From the NCBI GenBank assembly GCA_009617715.1, contig VTFK01000347.1, positions 124,001 through 188,000 on the forward strand: a stretch of DNA of 64,000 nt. Direction: 5' to 3'. The notes beneath the pieces were generated by a model, which was not told the origin of the DNA, ran no database searches, and worked only from the letters and a program-made list of their open reading frames with translations. Positions 25,400-37,570 of the stretch are shown one piece after another (position 1 is the stretch's first letter; each line of letters begins with the position of its first letter). This DNA comes from Plectrocnemia conspersa (lineage: Eukaryota; Arthropoda; Insecta; Trichoptera; Polycentropodidae). Made by a program: the position numbers and the translations under genes.

Positions 25400-26150
25400 T
25401 AGAAAAAAATATACATATACAAATTAAAATTTCTAGTTCGGATTATCCGTGTTTTTAAATTATTTTTGTTCTTTTTTCTCAACATTAGCCCGGATAATCG
25501 ATAGTATACTGTATGTATGTATTTGAAGTGTAGTTTAATGAAAAATGCATGTTTTAATACAACAAAAAAATATTATAGGGCAATTAAACGCATCATATTC
25601 TAATAATTACAACAGCTCTTAAAAAATAATACTAAAATACAACACTAACATTGTATCTTCTGACTATCCACTCTGTATCTGTAGATCTAATTTATATTTA
25701 TGTCAAAGATTTCAAAATGAATGCATTACATAACGTATTCGCTATACGCTTTCCTACGGTTGGCGAGCGCCGCAAATCGACTCGATTTACTTTTACCCAA
25801 AAATATACACGTATACGGTACTTTTAGTACGAAATTTCGGAACCGCAAGACAATGGGTACTTTGTCAAACGCTATTAGAAAATAAAAACGGTACGTACGT
25901 ATGTACAAACAATCGCAGTGGTGTTTAATAGTTTACCCGCCCAGTATAAAACGCTATGTCGTTTCGTTTAACGGTCGATTAATATCGGTACTATTCGATA
26001 ATCGAACACAAATCGTACGTTATAACGAATGCGGTTAATTAGTTTGGCGAACATCTCTTTATCTCGGGTTAAGTGGGTTACACAAAGAACTGGGATAACC
26101 GGAACTGTCGTTTTCTACATTTCGTTCAATTATACTTCAGTTATAATCTA
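25400..26150. other. AT-rich, then a moderate-GC upstream region
   Basis: From about 25730 GC rises gradually towards the candidate promoter at 26188. No exon is supported within. Confidence 0.5.
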
Positions 26151-26187
26151 CCGCAAGAGTGGCGACCGTGCGCAAACAACGCAAAGC

Positions 26188-26303
26188 TATAGTAACTGCT
26201 ACTAGATTTTCAGTTACTATTCGCACTGTTCTATGCAGAGTGTACGATTAAAATGTACACACACTTTTACACGGATGTTTCCCGAGTTAAATTCCCAGAG
26301 GCA
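26188..26303 (+). promoter_or_regulatory. Candidate core promoter and 5' untranslated region
   Basis: A weak TATA-like TATAGTAA (26188-26195) lies 24 bases before TCAGTT (26210-26215), which fits the arthropod initiator consensus. The start codon of the candidate first exon follows about 90 bases later. The position in a GC-richer block supports a promoter, but the motifs are short. Confidence 0.35.
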
Positions 26304-26338
26304 ATGTGGGTGGATCTTGGCATTGAGTGGCAGGAAAG
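26304..26338 (+). CDS. Candidate first coding exon, unknown gene
   Basis: ATG at 26304 begins MWVDLGIEWQE plus two bases and ends at AAAG|GTAAGG, a good donor. Alternatively, the block after CCCAG at 26298 could be a 41-base internal exon in the same frame (AMWVDLGIEWQE). Only 11 codons are present, so no family can be named. Confidence 0.33.
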
Positions 26339-26344
26339 GTAAGG

Positions 26345-29270
26345 AAAATGGCGGTGGAAACATTACCGTTGTGGTGTGGTTTTAAAATTTAATAGCATAA
26401 CGAGGGTAACTTTGACCTAACGTTTAAAAATTTAAACTAATTTTTCAAAATGCCAGTTGCTAGTTTTTACACTTATTAATCTCAAAAGAAATCTTAAAAT
26501 ATAAAGTACAAGAAAAAAATTTAAGGTCACCGTGAAATGACAAAGAAACTTTTCGGGTAGATAAATATAATAGGTTGTGATAACTACTACTATCTCTCAA
26601 CAAAAAATAAATGCAATTTCTATTGCTTAACTATTTTCCAATTTTTGTTATAAATATAAAACCTTTCTTTACATTTCTGTACCAGCAATTTCAATTTAAG
26701 ATTTTTAATAAATTTACAATACATTTTTAGCGATGTTGATTTAACAAAACATTGAAAAATAAATTTTAATTACATTTTTATGATTGATTATATTATAATA
26801 GAATTTTATACATCGATTAACTTTATATTATAGTTAAGCAAATGATTTTTTTACATTGGAATGATATATTATTGTACTGTCGGGATCACCCATAAATGTC
26901 GCATTCTAATTATTTATGCAAAATAATTTAAAACGTTGATAAAACCAATGAACATGTTTCCCCGAATTCACTAAGAATCGAAGCACAACTATGCATTTTT
27001 GCGCCGCAAAAAAATAACGGTATAAATATTTTCAACACAAACATAAAAAAAAATGTGCACGTGTGACAAAAACGATTAGTCATGCATATCGTCATAATTG
27101 CGCAACCATTGTTGCCAGACTAACAACAATGTTAAACAAAAGACAATTGCCCTAAATCATTTAAATCTGCATCAGTTAAAGGATCAAGGAATAAATAGTA
27201 GAGACATTAGACTTGTCAATAGTATACATACATATGTATAAGCCATAAAGCTGGCATACTCCTTACATCCGAAACTTAACTTTACAAATTTCCACTTAGA
27301 CTATCATTTCGACTTTAGAATATATGAAAGAATAGCCAGAACTCGCCTCTAAGTAGAGTATACGCCGAATCTATCTATATGACTACTTGAAAGCCCAAAA
27401 AGCCGCCTCTTTCACTTCATCAATCCAATCTAGGCCAGTCAAACGGTCGCCCTGAATCATCAAGAGAACCAAGAACCTGGATATATAACTCTAGTATTTG
27501 CCTGGTATACTAAGATTAGTCGCTGCATCCAAAAAACATAGCACATATATATTTATGATTATTGCATAAGCAATACGGTCATTTTACAAATTATTTTTGT
27601 TATAAAATAATTGATCAAAAATAAACGCGGGGACAAACCAAAACTAGTAAAATATTTGTTGTTATTATAATCATTTTATACATTGACACTATGAGAATTA
27701 TTCTGCTTGTTAACTTAAATTTTTATGATAAAATTTTTTTAATGCAAATTTTTTAGCTATGCATACATTTTTTTAACAGTTAAAAATTACTTTACACAAT
27801 TAAGCAATAAGTTGATTATTATAATATACAGGATTGTGCATTGATACATACTTTATTAAATGGCAATATTTATAAATATCATATATATTGCTTCAATATA
27901 CATATACAATATCAGCAAGCAATTTTGCACATAAATCAAGTTTGAATCAAAAGAATTTTCTGTAAAGCATATTGCATAAAAAAACGTTCTTCATTGCACA
28001 GAAGTAATGACTGATTTGCGCCCTATTTTAATAGCACTAACTTCCATCAACATCATACTAAAAACATAAGTTATAAAGCCTCAAATATGATTGGATTCGT
28101 CTTGCGATACATCCATTGATGAGCTTAAGGGCACTGTATGTTTTGTATAATCATCCGGTTGTCAAATAATGAAATCCGACTCACTTTTAATAGAAATGTC
28201 AGCAAAAAATATGAATATTATCCCTTTTTATATTTCACAAAATTCTTATGAGGTGTGCCGGGATATGATTCCCTCAAGTCGCGTCGACGAGTATACTCGG
28301 GAAAGCATTTCTTCATGCTTCCGGTAGGAAATATACCTAATAACTTTTTGTGTGCTAGCGTTTTTCTGAAATACAATTATTTGACGGAAATTTGTTCTCA
28401 TTGCTGTATTTATAACTATTATTGTATTTTTTAAATGTACACTGTGCATTGGCGTAAAGCTGTTATGCCATGCACATATATTTAAATGAATAAATAAATT
28501 TATCACGCACCTAAAATACGATTACTCAAAGACAGCAATTACGAGGATAATGAACGGAGATATACGAGAAGAGGTAATTATATTGTACATCAACATTGTC
28601 CCCAAATGAGGTAGTCAAAATCACATTCACTACTCCACCATTACAAAGTTTTTATCAATATTCTAATTTTAGAGAATAAAAACTGAGAAATGAAAATCAA
28701 TTAATCAATTAAATTCTAGGCGATAAATGCTCACGGGTGCAAAGTAGACATATCTGACTTGAAAAATACCATTACATTTCAGACTATATATTACCATGGG
28801 ACAATCGACATCGAATATTTAATGAGAAATAAAAATGTACTACTAGAAATTGAGTCAATTCAAGGATAACTAAATATAATAAAACGAGTACGGCCAGGGG
28901 AATAATGTTTGGGGTGTGAATTTATATACCAGTATTTCTATGACAATCCACAAAAATAAAAATGGAATAAAGAAACACCTTCGTGCATCAATAAATAAAT
29001 TATAATATTATAGTATTTTTTTTTATTTTCTGTTTATGTTTATATATTGTTTTATATGTTTATATTAAATTTGTTTAGTGCATAAACAATTAACTATATT
29101 AGATCAATAAATAAGTAAATAAGCAATATCAATAGTTTAAAATAAACTCACGTTTAGAGTTTCTATTTTTAAAAGGATTAATCGTTCATCAGATATAGTA
29201 ATTTAAAAATGTTTTTATTGGGCCACCTGTATAGATAACAAAACAAATAGTCAATATTTGATTTGTATTT
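26345..29270. other. AT-rich intergenic or intronic stretch
   Basis: No exon supported. A patch of moderate GC at 27245-27530 may be a transposon remnant (its minus strand reads GRPFDWPRLDWIDEVKEA before stops) but the resemblance to any known family is too weak to call. The 86-codon minus frame at 28246-28506 shows no motif. Confidence 0.5.
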
Positions 29271-29329
29271 TTTTATAACGGATACTAGCTTTGTACAGAT
29301 TGACATATCACAAATGAAAGGCCAATAGC

Positions 29330-29960
29330 TCATTTATCGTTGACGGCGATGTAAAAAAAGAAACCGATATTGCACAATAAATAACGCGTGAAAAGCGACG
29401 CGTACAGCGAAAGCAACGTACGCACGTCCGTCTCGTGGTTGTTTCACACGGCTTTTTTTACGCAATAAAACGGTATTTATCAAGATCGAATAGTTCCCGA
29501 GAGGTGCTAAAAGATTCTGCGCCGGTCGTTTGAAGAATCGTTATTGACAACCTGTTACTCCGCGTGGCTCGTAAACTTTCTTGCTTATCTCATTGTTGCT
29601 TCCAGATTATCGCGGCAGCGCGATAGGTACGTATGTATACGTACTTTCCCGTGTAAATATCGTTCATCCTTTTACTTAGTCGACTTTGCGCTGTTCGGTT
29701 GTCTTAAGCGATCGTCGGGTTTTCTTGGAAATTCGATACAGGGCTTTTTCAATGAAACGGCGTATTTTCAACTTTGCGAAAATGTTTTCGCTTTAAAAAT
29801 AAATATGTGCATGTATATGGCACGCACGTAAGAATATTTGTACTATCAGAGATGACAAGCCGTTTATATTGTTTTGTGTAACATCATAACGTATACTGTT
29901 GTGTGAAAGTTTTCCGTTGAACCGCGCAAAGCGGATTTGATAATAACACATGTGAGGCGC
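29330..29960. other. GC-rich island, possible regulatory region
   Basis: About 600 bases of raised GC with many CG dinucleotides (for example ACGCGT, GCGACGCG) in an AT-rich setting. A plus frame (29544-29831, 95 codons) is open but has no domain. This profile suits a promoter or an untranslated exon. Confidence 0.3.
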
Positions 29961-29964
29961 GGTC

Positions 29965-30490
29965 TAAAAGGCGAACAATTCTCAAAGATGTGGAAGCAGC
30001 GTTGAATTGTAGATGACATTTAGTTTATATTAAATATATTTTTATTTTTATAATTAATGATTCTAATCACACATTTATTTTAAATATGTTTAACGAGCGC
30101 GTATACCGGGTTTTTTTCTCATGTAACGCGGTGGAACGGCGTTCCGGCACCATATTTTACAGTACTTTTGCTGTTTAAAAATCGATTGACAAGCTGCGTA
30201 ACATTTTATTTCTTTATTTTTACGTAAATATGACGTCATTATTTTTAAGTGTAAAAGTTTAACCTCAAGTTTAAAAATGAAAGAAAATTTCGGATACTTC
30301 TCAATCGCCGGTCCCACTAAAAAAGACCACAACGATAACTGAAACGACGACAGAAAATATGGCAATATTGGTATGATAAGCAGCTATGTAAGTATGGACG
30401 CAAAATATGGAAAGATAAGAAGCTATAATACAATTCACGATTTTTTAACAATATTACGATTTTCAATGAGTGATAACCAAATGAAAAACA
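29965..30490. other. AT-rich stretch with a GGAACGGCGTTCC palindrome
   Basis: Around 30131-30143 GGAAC-GGC-GTTCC forms a short perfect stem in a GC-rich patch that looks like the end of an inserted element. The minus frame at 30090-30365 (91 codons) covers it but is not recognisable. Confidence 0.35.
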
Positions 30491-30493
30491 TCT

Positions 30494-30584
30494 GAACCGA
30501 ATTTTGATTAATAGGAGAGCGCGAAAAACAATTATCCCTTCTCAGAAGTCAAAAATCCACGTCAAAAGCAATAAAATCGCACCC
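30494..30584 (+). mobile_element. Single-arm copy of the foldback element
   Basis: Starting with AACCGAATTTTG, this stretch matches the left arm of the 13292-13547 element block by block: AATAGGAGA, GCGAAAAACAATTAT, CTTCTCAGAAG, CCACGTC and AAAGCAATAAAATCG, in the same order and spacing. The GC-rich hairpin core and second arm are missing. Confidence 0.85.
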
Positions 30585-30589
30585 AGACT

Positions 30590-32200
30590 CATTGTATCTA
30601 GACGGTAAAATATGCTCATTTGTAGACTATAAATTGTTTATGCGATCAATTGACACGGAGGTAAACTGCTAGCGATTAATTGCTGGCCGTGAATTTTTCT
30701 AGACTCCGCTTATATATACATACGCATACATACGCATTCATACACATACTATTTACTAAACATTGTAATAAAGGTTCACTTTGAACATTATTAATTATAA
30801 AAATAGAAAACAATTATGGTGCAAAATTGAAATTATTTTTTTAAGATCACTAAAAATAAAAAATCCATCTAGGAAATTTATCTGCGGGAAATCTGCGTGA
30901 ATTAAAAAAATGTCATTCGAGGAGGACAATGAAGGACAAAAATTTTATGGAAGACGTATGGTTACATTTTCGTAACAACCTCTAAGTTTTGAGAAAATAC
31001 ACGACCAATTCAACTAATTCAACAATTCAGTATTTACTTTAATTAAGTTTCACGCATAATTCTTCAGAAAATTGCTGTTTATGAGTCAAGTATTTTAAAT
31101 TTTCAATTAAATGACGATTTTATATACAACATTATGTCTTCCCTGGTTAACAATTAGATAATAAATTTTCCCTATATATATTCAAATAGAATATTCGGAG
31201 ACATAGAATTTGTAGCTATGAAAATTTAATTATTTATTTGAAATTAAAATATGATCATTGTTGTCTTACGGGTTACCCCCAATGCGTCACGATGAACAAA
31301 AAACAATATACATATAATATTTAGTAATAATACACAAAAAAATTAAATTAAGTTATTAGTCTTAAGGAGCTGGATGGTGACAGTCATAGGCAGAAGAGGA
31401 CGCGATCGTGACTTTCAAAGACGTTTTGAAACCCAAAACTGGAATTCTTTCAAGAATAGTTTGATGTTTAAAGGAATGCTTAGCTAATATAATAACGTTC
31501 TGCGAGAACTCAGCGGGTCGTATTTCAACGCTCCTAAGAAAAAGGCGCTGGTATACATGAACGCATAATAACTAAATATTCTCATATAGAGATATATTAA
31601 TATCCTCATATAAAGGTATGTAATTTTTGATATTTTACTTATCAAAGAGAACTTTGTACAAACCATTTGAAAATATATTTTAACCACTTTCAAAACAGAC
31701 AGCAATAGACGACGAAGATAATAATTCACTGACTTTTATTACATAAAAATAAGTGAAAACGATTTTTTTAAGAATATCAGCTTAAGAAAAGCGCATGCAT
31801 ATGATTTTATAACTAGACACATTTTGGTATATATTATTAATAGAAGATAGCTAAAGTGATTATGGTACCAAAACAAAAAAAAACGGCCGATGTCACTATA
31901 TATAGTTATTTCCAAACTATTTAAAAAACTGTTTTTTAAGCGCCTCAACCCAATACTTTAGAACAAGACTTCCGGGAAGAACAAGTTGATAGCATCAGTA
32001 TTATTCCTAATATTTGAAGAAAAAACATATAGTCAAAAATATTCCTGAACGATTCCTGTAAAATAAGAAGACACATTTACATTTCTAATGGAGAAATCAG
32101 CTGGAATATCTCAAGGAACAAGGAACTTGGATACATTTTGTGATGATAAAGCTATCCTCTCAGCCATGAGCTAACAAATGTAGCTCGTATTGACCGTGAG
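30590..32200. other. AT-rich stretch without a gene
   Basis: A fragment resembling repeat B (GTTACCCCCAATGCGTCAC, about 31272-31290) is present. The minus frames at 31484-31948 are low-complexity. Nothing else is supported. Confidence 0.55.
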
Positions 32201-32211
32201 TAAAGGACTCG

Positions 32212-32240
32212 GCGCTTTTACGCGTTAAAAGCGCAATAAA
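32212..32240 (+). terminator. 9 bp perfect hairpin abutting AATAAA
   Basis: GCGCTTTTA (32212-32220), loop CGCGT, TAAAAGCGC (32226-32234) pair perfectly, and AATAAA begins at the very next base (32235-32240). A stem next to a poly(A) signal could be the 3' end of a transcript or the R region of a retroelement LTR. A TATATAAG box followed by GTGCG...CGCAC arms lies about 340 bases downstream (32572), which would also suit an LTR. No flanking exon is visible. Confidence 0.4.
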
Positions 32241-32790
32241 CAAAAATGACCACTAATATTCCGACATTTATATTTTGCCCATGACGATCAGAGAATCGAA
32301 GGATTAGCAAAAAGCATGTCAACGGCCATTATGTGTCTTTACGGGCACATAAGAATGGATCACATTTACCAGCGCAGAAAATGAAATACAAAGACAAGTA
32401 AGTGCATCATTACCAAATCTCTTAACTGCTAAAGCTACAATCGTTGCGCAAATATTTTAATAAAAATGACGACGGAAAAAAACAAATCTTATAACATCGC
32501 CAATAAATCTTTATAATTGCCCGTCACATCGAGAATAGGCAAGCAAGAAAACCTCCTCCGACTCGACCAAGCATATATAAGTGCGTTCAAAGCGCACTTT
32601 CTCAAAGGAATCCGTATTTGTGTAAACATTCAGAAAAACTTTCAGTTCATCAGCATACAGTAAATATTATGAATTCTCAATTGCCGCTTGATAAATAAAA
32701 TAAAGAGCTAAGGACACAAAACGTATTCCTAAAATTAACTAGTAATATTTTATATAAATATTATATTTGCTGTAAAATATTGTTGTATAT

Positions 32791-32796
32791 TTTAAT
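32791..32796 (-). terminator. Possible poly(A) signal ATTAAA for the 32993 exon
   Basis: On the minus strand ATTAAA occurs about 197 bases after the stop codon of the exon at 32993-33108. The GC-richer stretch between (32890-32992) fits a 3' untranslated region. Confidence 0.3.
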
Positions 32797-32992
32797 TAAA
32801 CATATACAATGATACTTTATATTTGATCTAAAAGCATATTATATGTATAGTTAGGAGCTGATTACAAAACAACTCATCATATATTCAATAAAGCACTTTT
32901 GAAATTGCTGAGGGCGATGTCGACAATCTGTCAATGCTCGGCGACTTTCGGTTGCGAGATTTAAAGTGCCATAGAGAGTCACTATCGCGTCC

Positions 32993-33108
32993 CTAATTCT
33001 TTCCCGTCAGCCAGGACATCAGTGCTTGAGAGTACTCCTCATGCACGAAGCCTGAGCCATCCAGCTTCTTAACGAGCTTGCCAAACAAAAGGATGTTATC
33101 GGCGATAG
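32993..33108 (-). CDS. Terminal coding exon, unknown gene
   Basis: This is the best host-gene call. On the minus strand an acceptor with a long pyrimidine tract (TTTTCCCTTGCTCCTCATAG) joins, exactly where composition changes from AT-rich to about 50 % GC, a 116-base exon: two split-codon bases, 37 codons and TAG. The residues read IADNILLFGKLVKKL, then DGSGFVHEEYS, and end MSWLTGKN. The first half is an amphipathic helix, the rest mixed polar. It should be the C-terminus of a soluble or cytosolic domain. I do not recognise the protein. Upstream exons would lie at higher coordinates on this strand; none could be linked with confidence. Confidence 0.72.
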
Positions 33109-33424
33109 CTATGAGGAGCAAGGGAAAATATATATGAATGTAATTTTTTTTAAATGGTCATTATGAGGCATTGGGAAAACCAATCAAGTTATTATGGTCA
33201 GATTTATAATAAAAAATAAAATAAAATATGCAAATCTGTTTAGATAAAAATTAGTGCTTTACATACTTGAAAGTCAGATTTAATGTATTTGATTGGATCA
33301 GATTTTATCATATTAACATATAAACGCCAGATTTAATAAATCTGATGTTTTTTATAAATAATTCTCTCATTAAAAATGAGTTTGTCGCTTTGTGTCGAGG
33401 AACGGTGTGCGATCGCAGTGAGGG

Positions 33425-33545
33425 CGTCCCTCTCTGACTGGGTCCTTAACCGCCCGGTGGTGGGGGCCCAGAGAGGGACGGGTACGGAGACAGAGAGGGA
33501 GCGAGAAAGACAGAGACGGAGCGACAGAGAGAAAGAGAGAGCGCG
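33425..33545 (+). other. GC-rich stem-loop followed by a GA-rich tract
   Basis: CGTCCCTCTCTG (33425-33436) and CAGAGAGGGACG (33469-33480) are perfect 12-base arms around a 32-base GC-rich loop. A purine tract rich in GAGA and GAGAGAGAGCGCGCG follows to 33545. GAGA repeats are known binding sites for GAGA factor-type proteins at insect promoters. The island (33370-33590) is the sharpest GC peak in the window and may be a promoter or 5' untranslated exon. Confidence 0.45.
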
Positions 33546-33599
33546 CGTGCCCGTTCGGCTATAATGGATGGGCCCCACAAATCTACACACAAGTAATAA

Positions 33600-34160
33600 C
33601 TACATTTGCCCTCGACGTCTTTACTTGATTTGCTGCGCGCTGTTTAGGCACACAATGAGCCTTTTCGAGCGCCGTTAACCGATATATGGACACGTGTTAG
33701 TTTTGCCTTTAAAACAATCAATTTAACATATGTATATAAATATTCCTGTAATGAATTATGAATGGGATTTCAATTAAATTTCAGACAAAACCCTCTCGTT
33801 GTGTTTGTAGTATTTTTTATTTTTTTAGCCGTTGGAACTATTCCAATTGTAGCGTATTTCGTGAGCGGCTAGCTGCTCCCTTCTCTCTCTCTCTCTACTT
33901 TCTATTCTCCCCTCTCACTGGCGAGAATTCACCGTGGAGTTTCTTGAAATGATGGAATTTAATATGCACTCGCTAAATTGAGATTACTTTTGTATGTGTA
34001 CCTTGAAATAAACGGCGTATTCCATTATTGTATTATGAAAGGCTTTAGCAATAATTGGTACGCTACATAATATTATCCGAGCAAATTTTTTAAATACATT
34101 CGTTAAAAGCATTAATAATTTAATTTCATTTTATAATAAAATCAATTTTATCGTTTATGT
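33600..34160. other. Mixed sequence, CT-rich patch
   Basis: A plus frame (33758-33952) covers a CTCTCTCTCT tract at about 33880 and has no domain. No gene supported. Confidence 0.45.
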
Positions 34161-34164
34161 ACAT

Positions 34165-34479
34165 CAGCGTTTCCCAGATAAATTAGGTCACGAACCCTTT
34201 TATGCTATGAACAGCATAACGAAACCCTTAAACATTTTTAGCATAACGCATTAAAAATGTTTTGATTTCTGCTACGAAAATAATTGCTTCATTTTTGTTC
34301 CAATTTATCACGTATTATTTGACAGGGACTATCAAATTCAAGCAAAATTGTTACGCAATAATTTTAAATGAAAATTAATAATGAAAAATAAAAAAAAATG
34401 TTAATATCTCGTCTCTATTTAAATATGTATTTTTTTAACTCATATATTTACCTAACGAAGCCTTTTTTCGGAAGCGCTG
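34165..34479. mobile_element. hAT miniature element with 8 bp target duplication
   Basis: The left end CAGCGTTTCCCAGATAAATT (34165) and the right end, reverse-complemented, CAGCGCTTCCGAAAAAAGG (ending 34479) are matching terminal inverted repeats of the CAG-G-TTTCCC type found in hAT elements. The flanking octamers are ATGTACAT (34157-34164) and ATTTACAT (34480-34487), seven of eight bases identical, as expected for hAT 8 bp target duplications. The 315 bp interior has no transposase. Confidence 0.82.
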
Positions 34480-34979
34480 ATTTACATTGATAAGTTTTCA
34501 TTTAAAAATCAATAATAAGAAATACTATTGCTTACATATTAGTTTGAGCTGCAAAAAATAGCAAATAAATATGTTGTTGAAATGTTCCGCTCCCTTAATT
34601 ATGTACAGATATTGCCAATAAGTAATCTGATTGTATTTGGCTTATCAGACTAAACCATTTTATGAAATATTCCTACAATAAATAGCTGTTTACTTTTTCA
34701 TATATTAAATAATGCAGATATCAGATCGACCATGTTTTTACTCTAAAAGCAATTTCAATTTATGTTTTATAAGTCCATTCAATGTTGATTTTTTTGTATA
34801 TTTTGGATAAGCTGGTATTAAAAGTAATGAAAATTCTGATATTTTTTTAAAAAACTTTTTTTTAGTATGCAAATTAAAAATGTAACTTTCGATCCAACAT
34901 TTGCTGTCAAACTATATTTTTAACAACAACAAAAAAAAATGCATAGCATAGAAAAATAAAATATACCTTATTAGTTATT

Positions 34980-37100
34980 TCCTTAAAAAATCTTGTTTTA
35001 TAAATATTCTTGGCTTTATTTGTATTTTTTATCAAAAATTTTGCTTTATCAAAAAAGCCAAAAATCATTTTAAATTATACTTTAGTGCTACATATTATTT
35101 TTCATATGATACACAATGATATTACATCAAGAGAGGGACTTTAAACTATAATTATGAATTTTTATAGCAGAAGATCAATTTTAGAATATTTTTATAGTTA
35201 TATAAGAAAAGAGAACTAATTATATTAAAGTAGCACATCAAAATTTGTGTTATATTTACTCTTTTACTCGTATATATAAATTATAATATTTCACTGAAAT
35301 TAAATTAAAATAAAATGTTTGCCCCAAATATTTTTCCTGCATACCACAAAAATAATATGATATGCTTCATTAGTTATTTCTTATTAACACTTGAATTTTT
35401 CTTTATTTTTCTGAAAAATTTTGCTTTAACAAAATAGCGAAAATTCATTTTAATTGTTTTTTTGTGCTACGTGTTTCATATGATACACGTGCTGGTTAAA
35501 TTGTAATAAGCAAATTTAAGTAAAATTGAGTGCCGATTTGAAATATTTTAATATAATATAGTTTTTAAAGTAACATAATAAATTCAATAATTTTTAAATA
35601 AATAAAAACAAAAATAAAAAATAATTTTGCATATACGTCCATAAATCAGATTATTGAATTTTCTGCAAAAAATATTTTGAATTAAAAATTCAGCAAATAA
35701 TTAGTTATCTATCACACAATATCATAAAAAATGGTAAAATTGACTATAATTAAAAGTATAATAAGCAAATAAGCAACACTTCTAAATTGAAAATATAAAA
35801 CATTTCACTATTTTTACCTAAAAATATATTAGAACGGAAAAACTCAGTTCTATTTTTTTTTGTTATACTAAAAATAATTCATGCTACAAATAAAGGTTTG
35901 ATTGATTTTTATTTATATATTCTCTATATTATAATTATAATTTTTAAAAGTAATGGAATTTTTTGGTATAATAATCGTTAATTTGTAATAGTATATTTTA
36001 GTTTTTGTCAAATTCGATTTTATTATTTAATCAAGCCGATTTTTGTTGAATTATGCACTGATTCTAAAAAAAGAAGTATTTTTATGACCCATGCGTGTAT
36101 TTTGATATAATCGATTTTATCATTTATACGATTGGTCTGCGATAGCATAAATGTAGTCACTTAATAAATAAAAAGCCAACGAAAAAAGGAAAATTACTAA
36201 ATAAATTCAGATATAAATCAAAACATAGAATCTTTGTAACGAAGAAAATAATATCAAGTAATTCCAGTGAAAAATATCAATATGTCACATATATTTGCTA
36301 AAATTATAAAATCTACTTAACAAAAAAAATACTAGAACCATGTCTAAACTTGATAAAAAAATTAAAAAATCAACAATAAATATTTATCAATTTTAATATA
36401 TAGACTATAGACTATGATAATAAAGTAAAACATTTATATTTTGGCAATATAATATTGATAAACATTACTAGTCATTAGTTTATATTTATATATTATTTCT
36501 TATAATTTTATTTACCTTATAATTTGACATAAATTATTGCCCCAAATATTTTACAAATTAATTTATTAATTTATGAAGAGGTTATGAATAGTTTTTTTGA
36601 TAAAATTGATCTTATCATTTAAAAAGATGATCTGCGATACTATAAATTATGTTTTTAAATAATAAAAAAACATGTGCTAAAAAACTAGCAAAAAATCATA
36701 ATTAACGAATAATTTAAATGTCACAAATATTTGTAAAAAATAATAAAATCGACTATAACAATAAATATGCTAAAAATATAATCACTACTTGAATAACAAA
36801 ATTAAAATATATATTGAGCAATCGTATACAAAATATTTCGGCTCTAAGCTATAATTATGATATTTTAAATACTAGTCATTAGATTTTACTGTTATATTTA
36901 AAAAAAAATTGTAGTCGATATATTAATTTTACGATTATAAATATTAATAAATATTAACATAAATAACAAAATAAATTCACGGGCTAGAAAAAACTAGAAA
37001 AAAATCAAAATTATAAATTTATTTCACTTATATATCAAGTGTATTTAAAGTAAAAAAAAATTAGCTGTAAAAATGATTAAATTAGCTATAACGAAAAAAT
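34980..37100. repeat. Degenerate AT-rich repeat array
   Basis: Several recognisable blocks recur in direct orientation: TTTGCTTTATCAAAA with GTGCTACATATT and TTCATATGATACAC at 35040-35112 and again at 35418-35478; TGTCACATATATTTG followed by AAAATCTAC- or AAAATCGACTATAA-type sequence at about 35712, 36280 and 36718, with a weaker copy near 37060; GATCTGCGATA/GGTCTGCGATA at about 36130 and 36618; ACTAGTCATTAG at 36468 and 36872. Spacing is 340-570 bases, so this is an old, decayed satellite or multiply duplicated element. A related piece appears at about 38850. Confidence 0.6.
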
Positions 37101-37570
37101 ACATACAAATAAAATATCCAATTAATAAACAATTCCGCTTAATTAATTGAAAATCTATTATTATTTTTTAGAACTCAAAACTACAAATTATTATTTTTTT
37201 ATGTTTTACTGCTTTTTGTGAAATACATGTTTACATTTATCAAAAACATTATTTGATGTTACTCAGAGAAAAAAATACACAGCTTGTAATTTTACACATA
37301 CATCGAACTACCTTATCTTTGTGGAAAAATGGTCACAACGATATATTTAATTAAAGAAGCTAACGATAGGCTGTGCGACAGAAATGTATAAGTATATGCA
37401 ATCATGAGTAACATTTCTCCATCTTTTCAACATCAAGTTGGAAAATGAAACTCTTCGTGACATTTACACAATATGTACGGAGCTAAATATATAGCAAAAA
37501 GCTATTAGGCATACAGGAAAGAGGTAATGCCTGATGTCATTAACACTATTTCTGTTACAATATTTTATGT
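37101..37570. other. AT-rich stretch without a gene
   Basis: Nothing supported. Confidence 0.6.
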
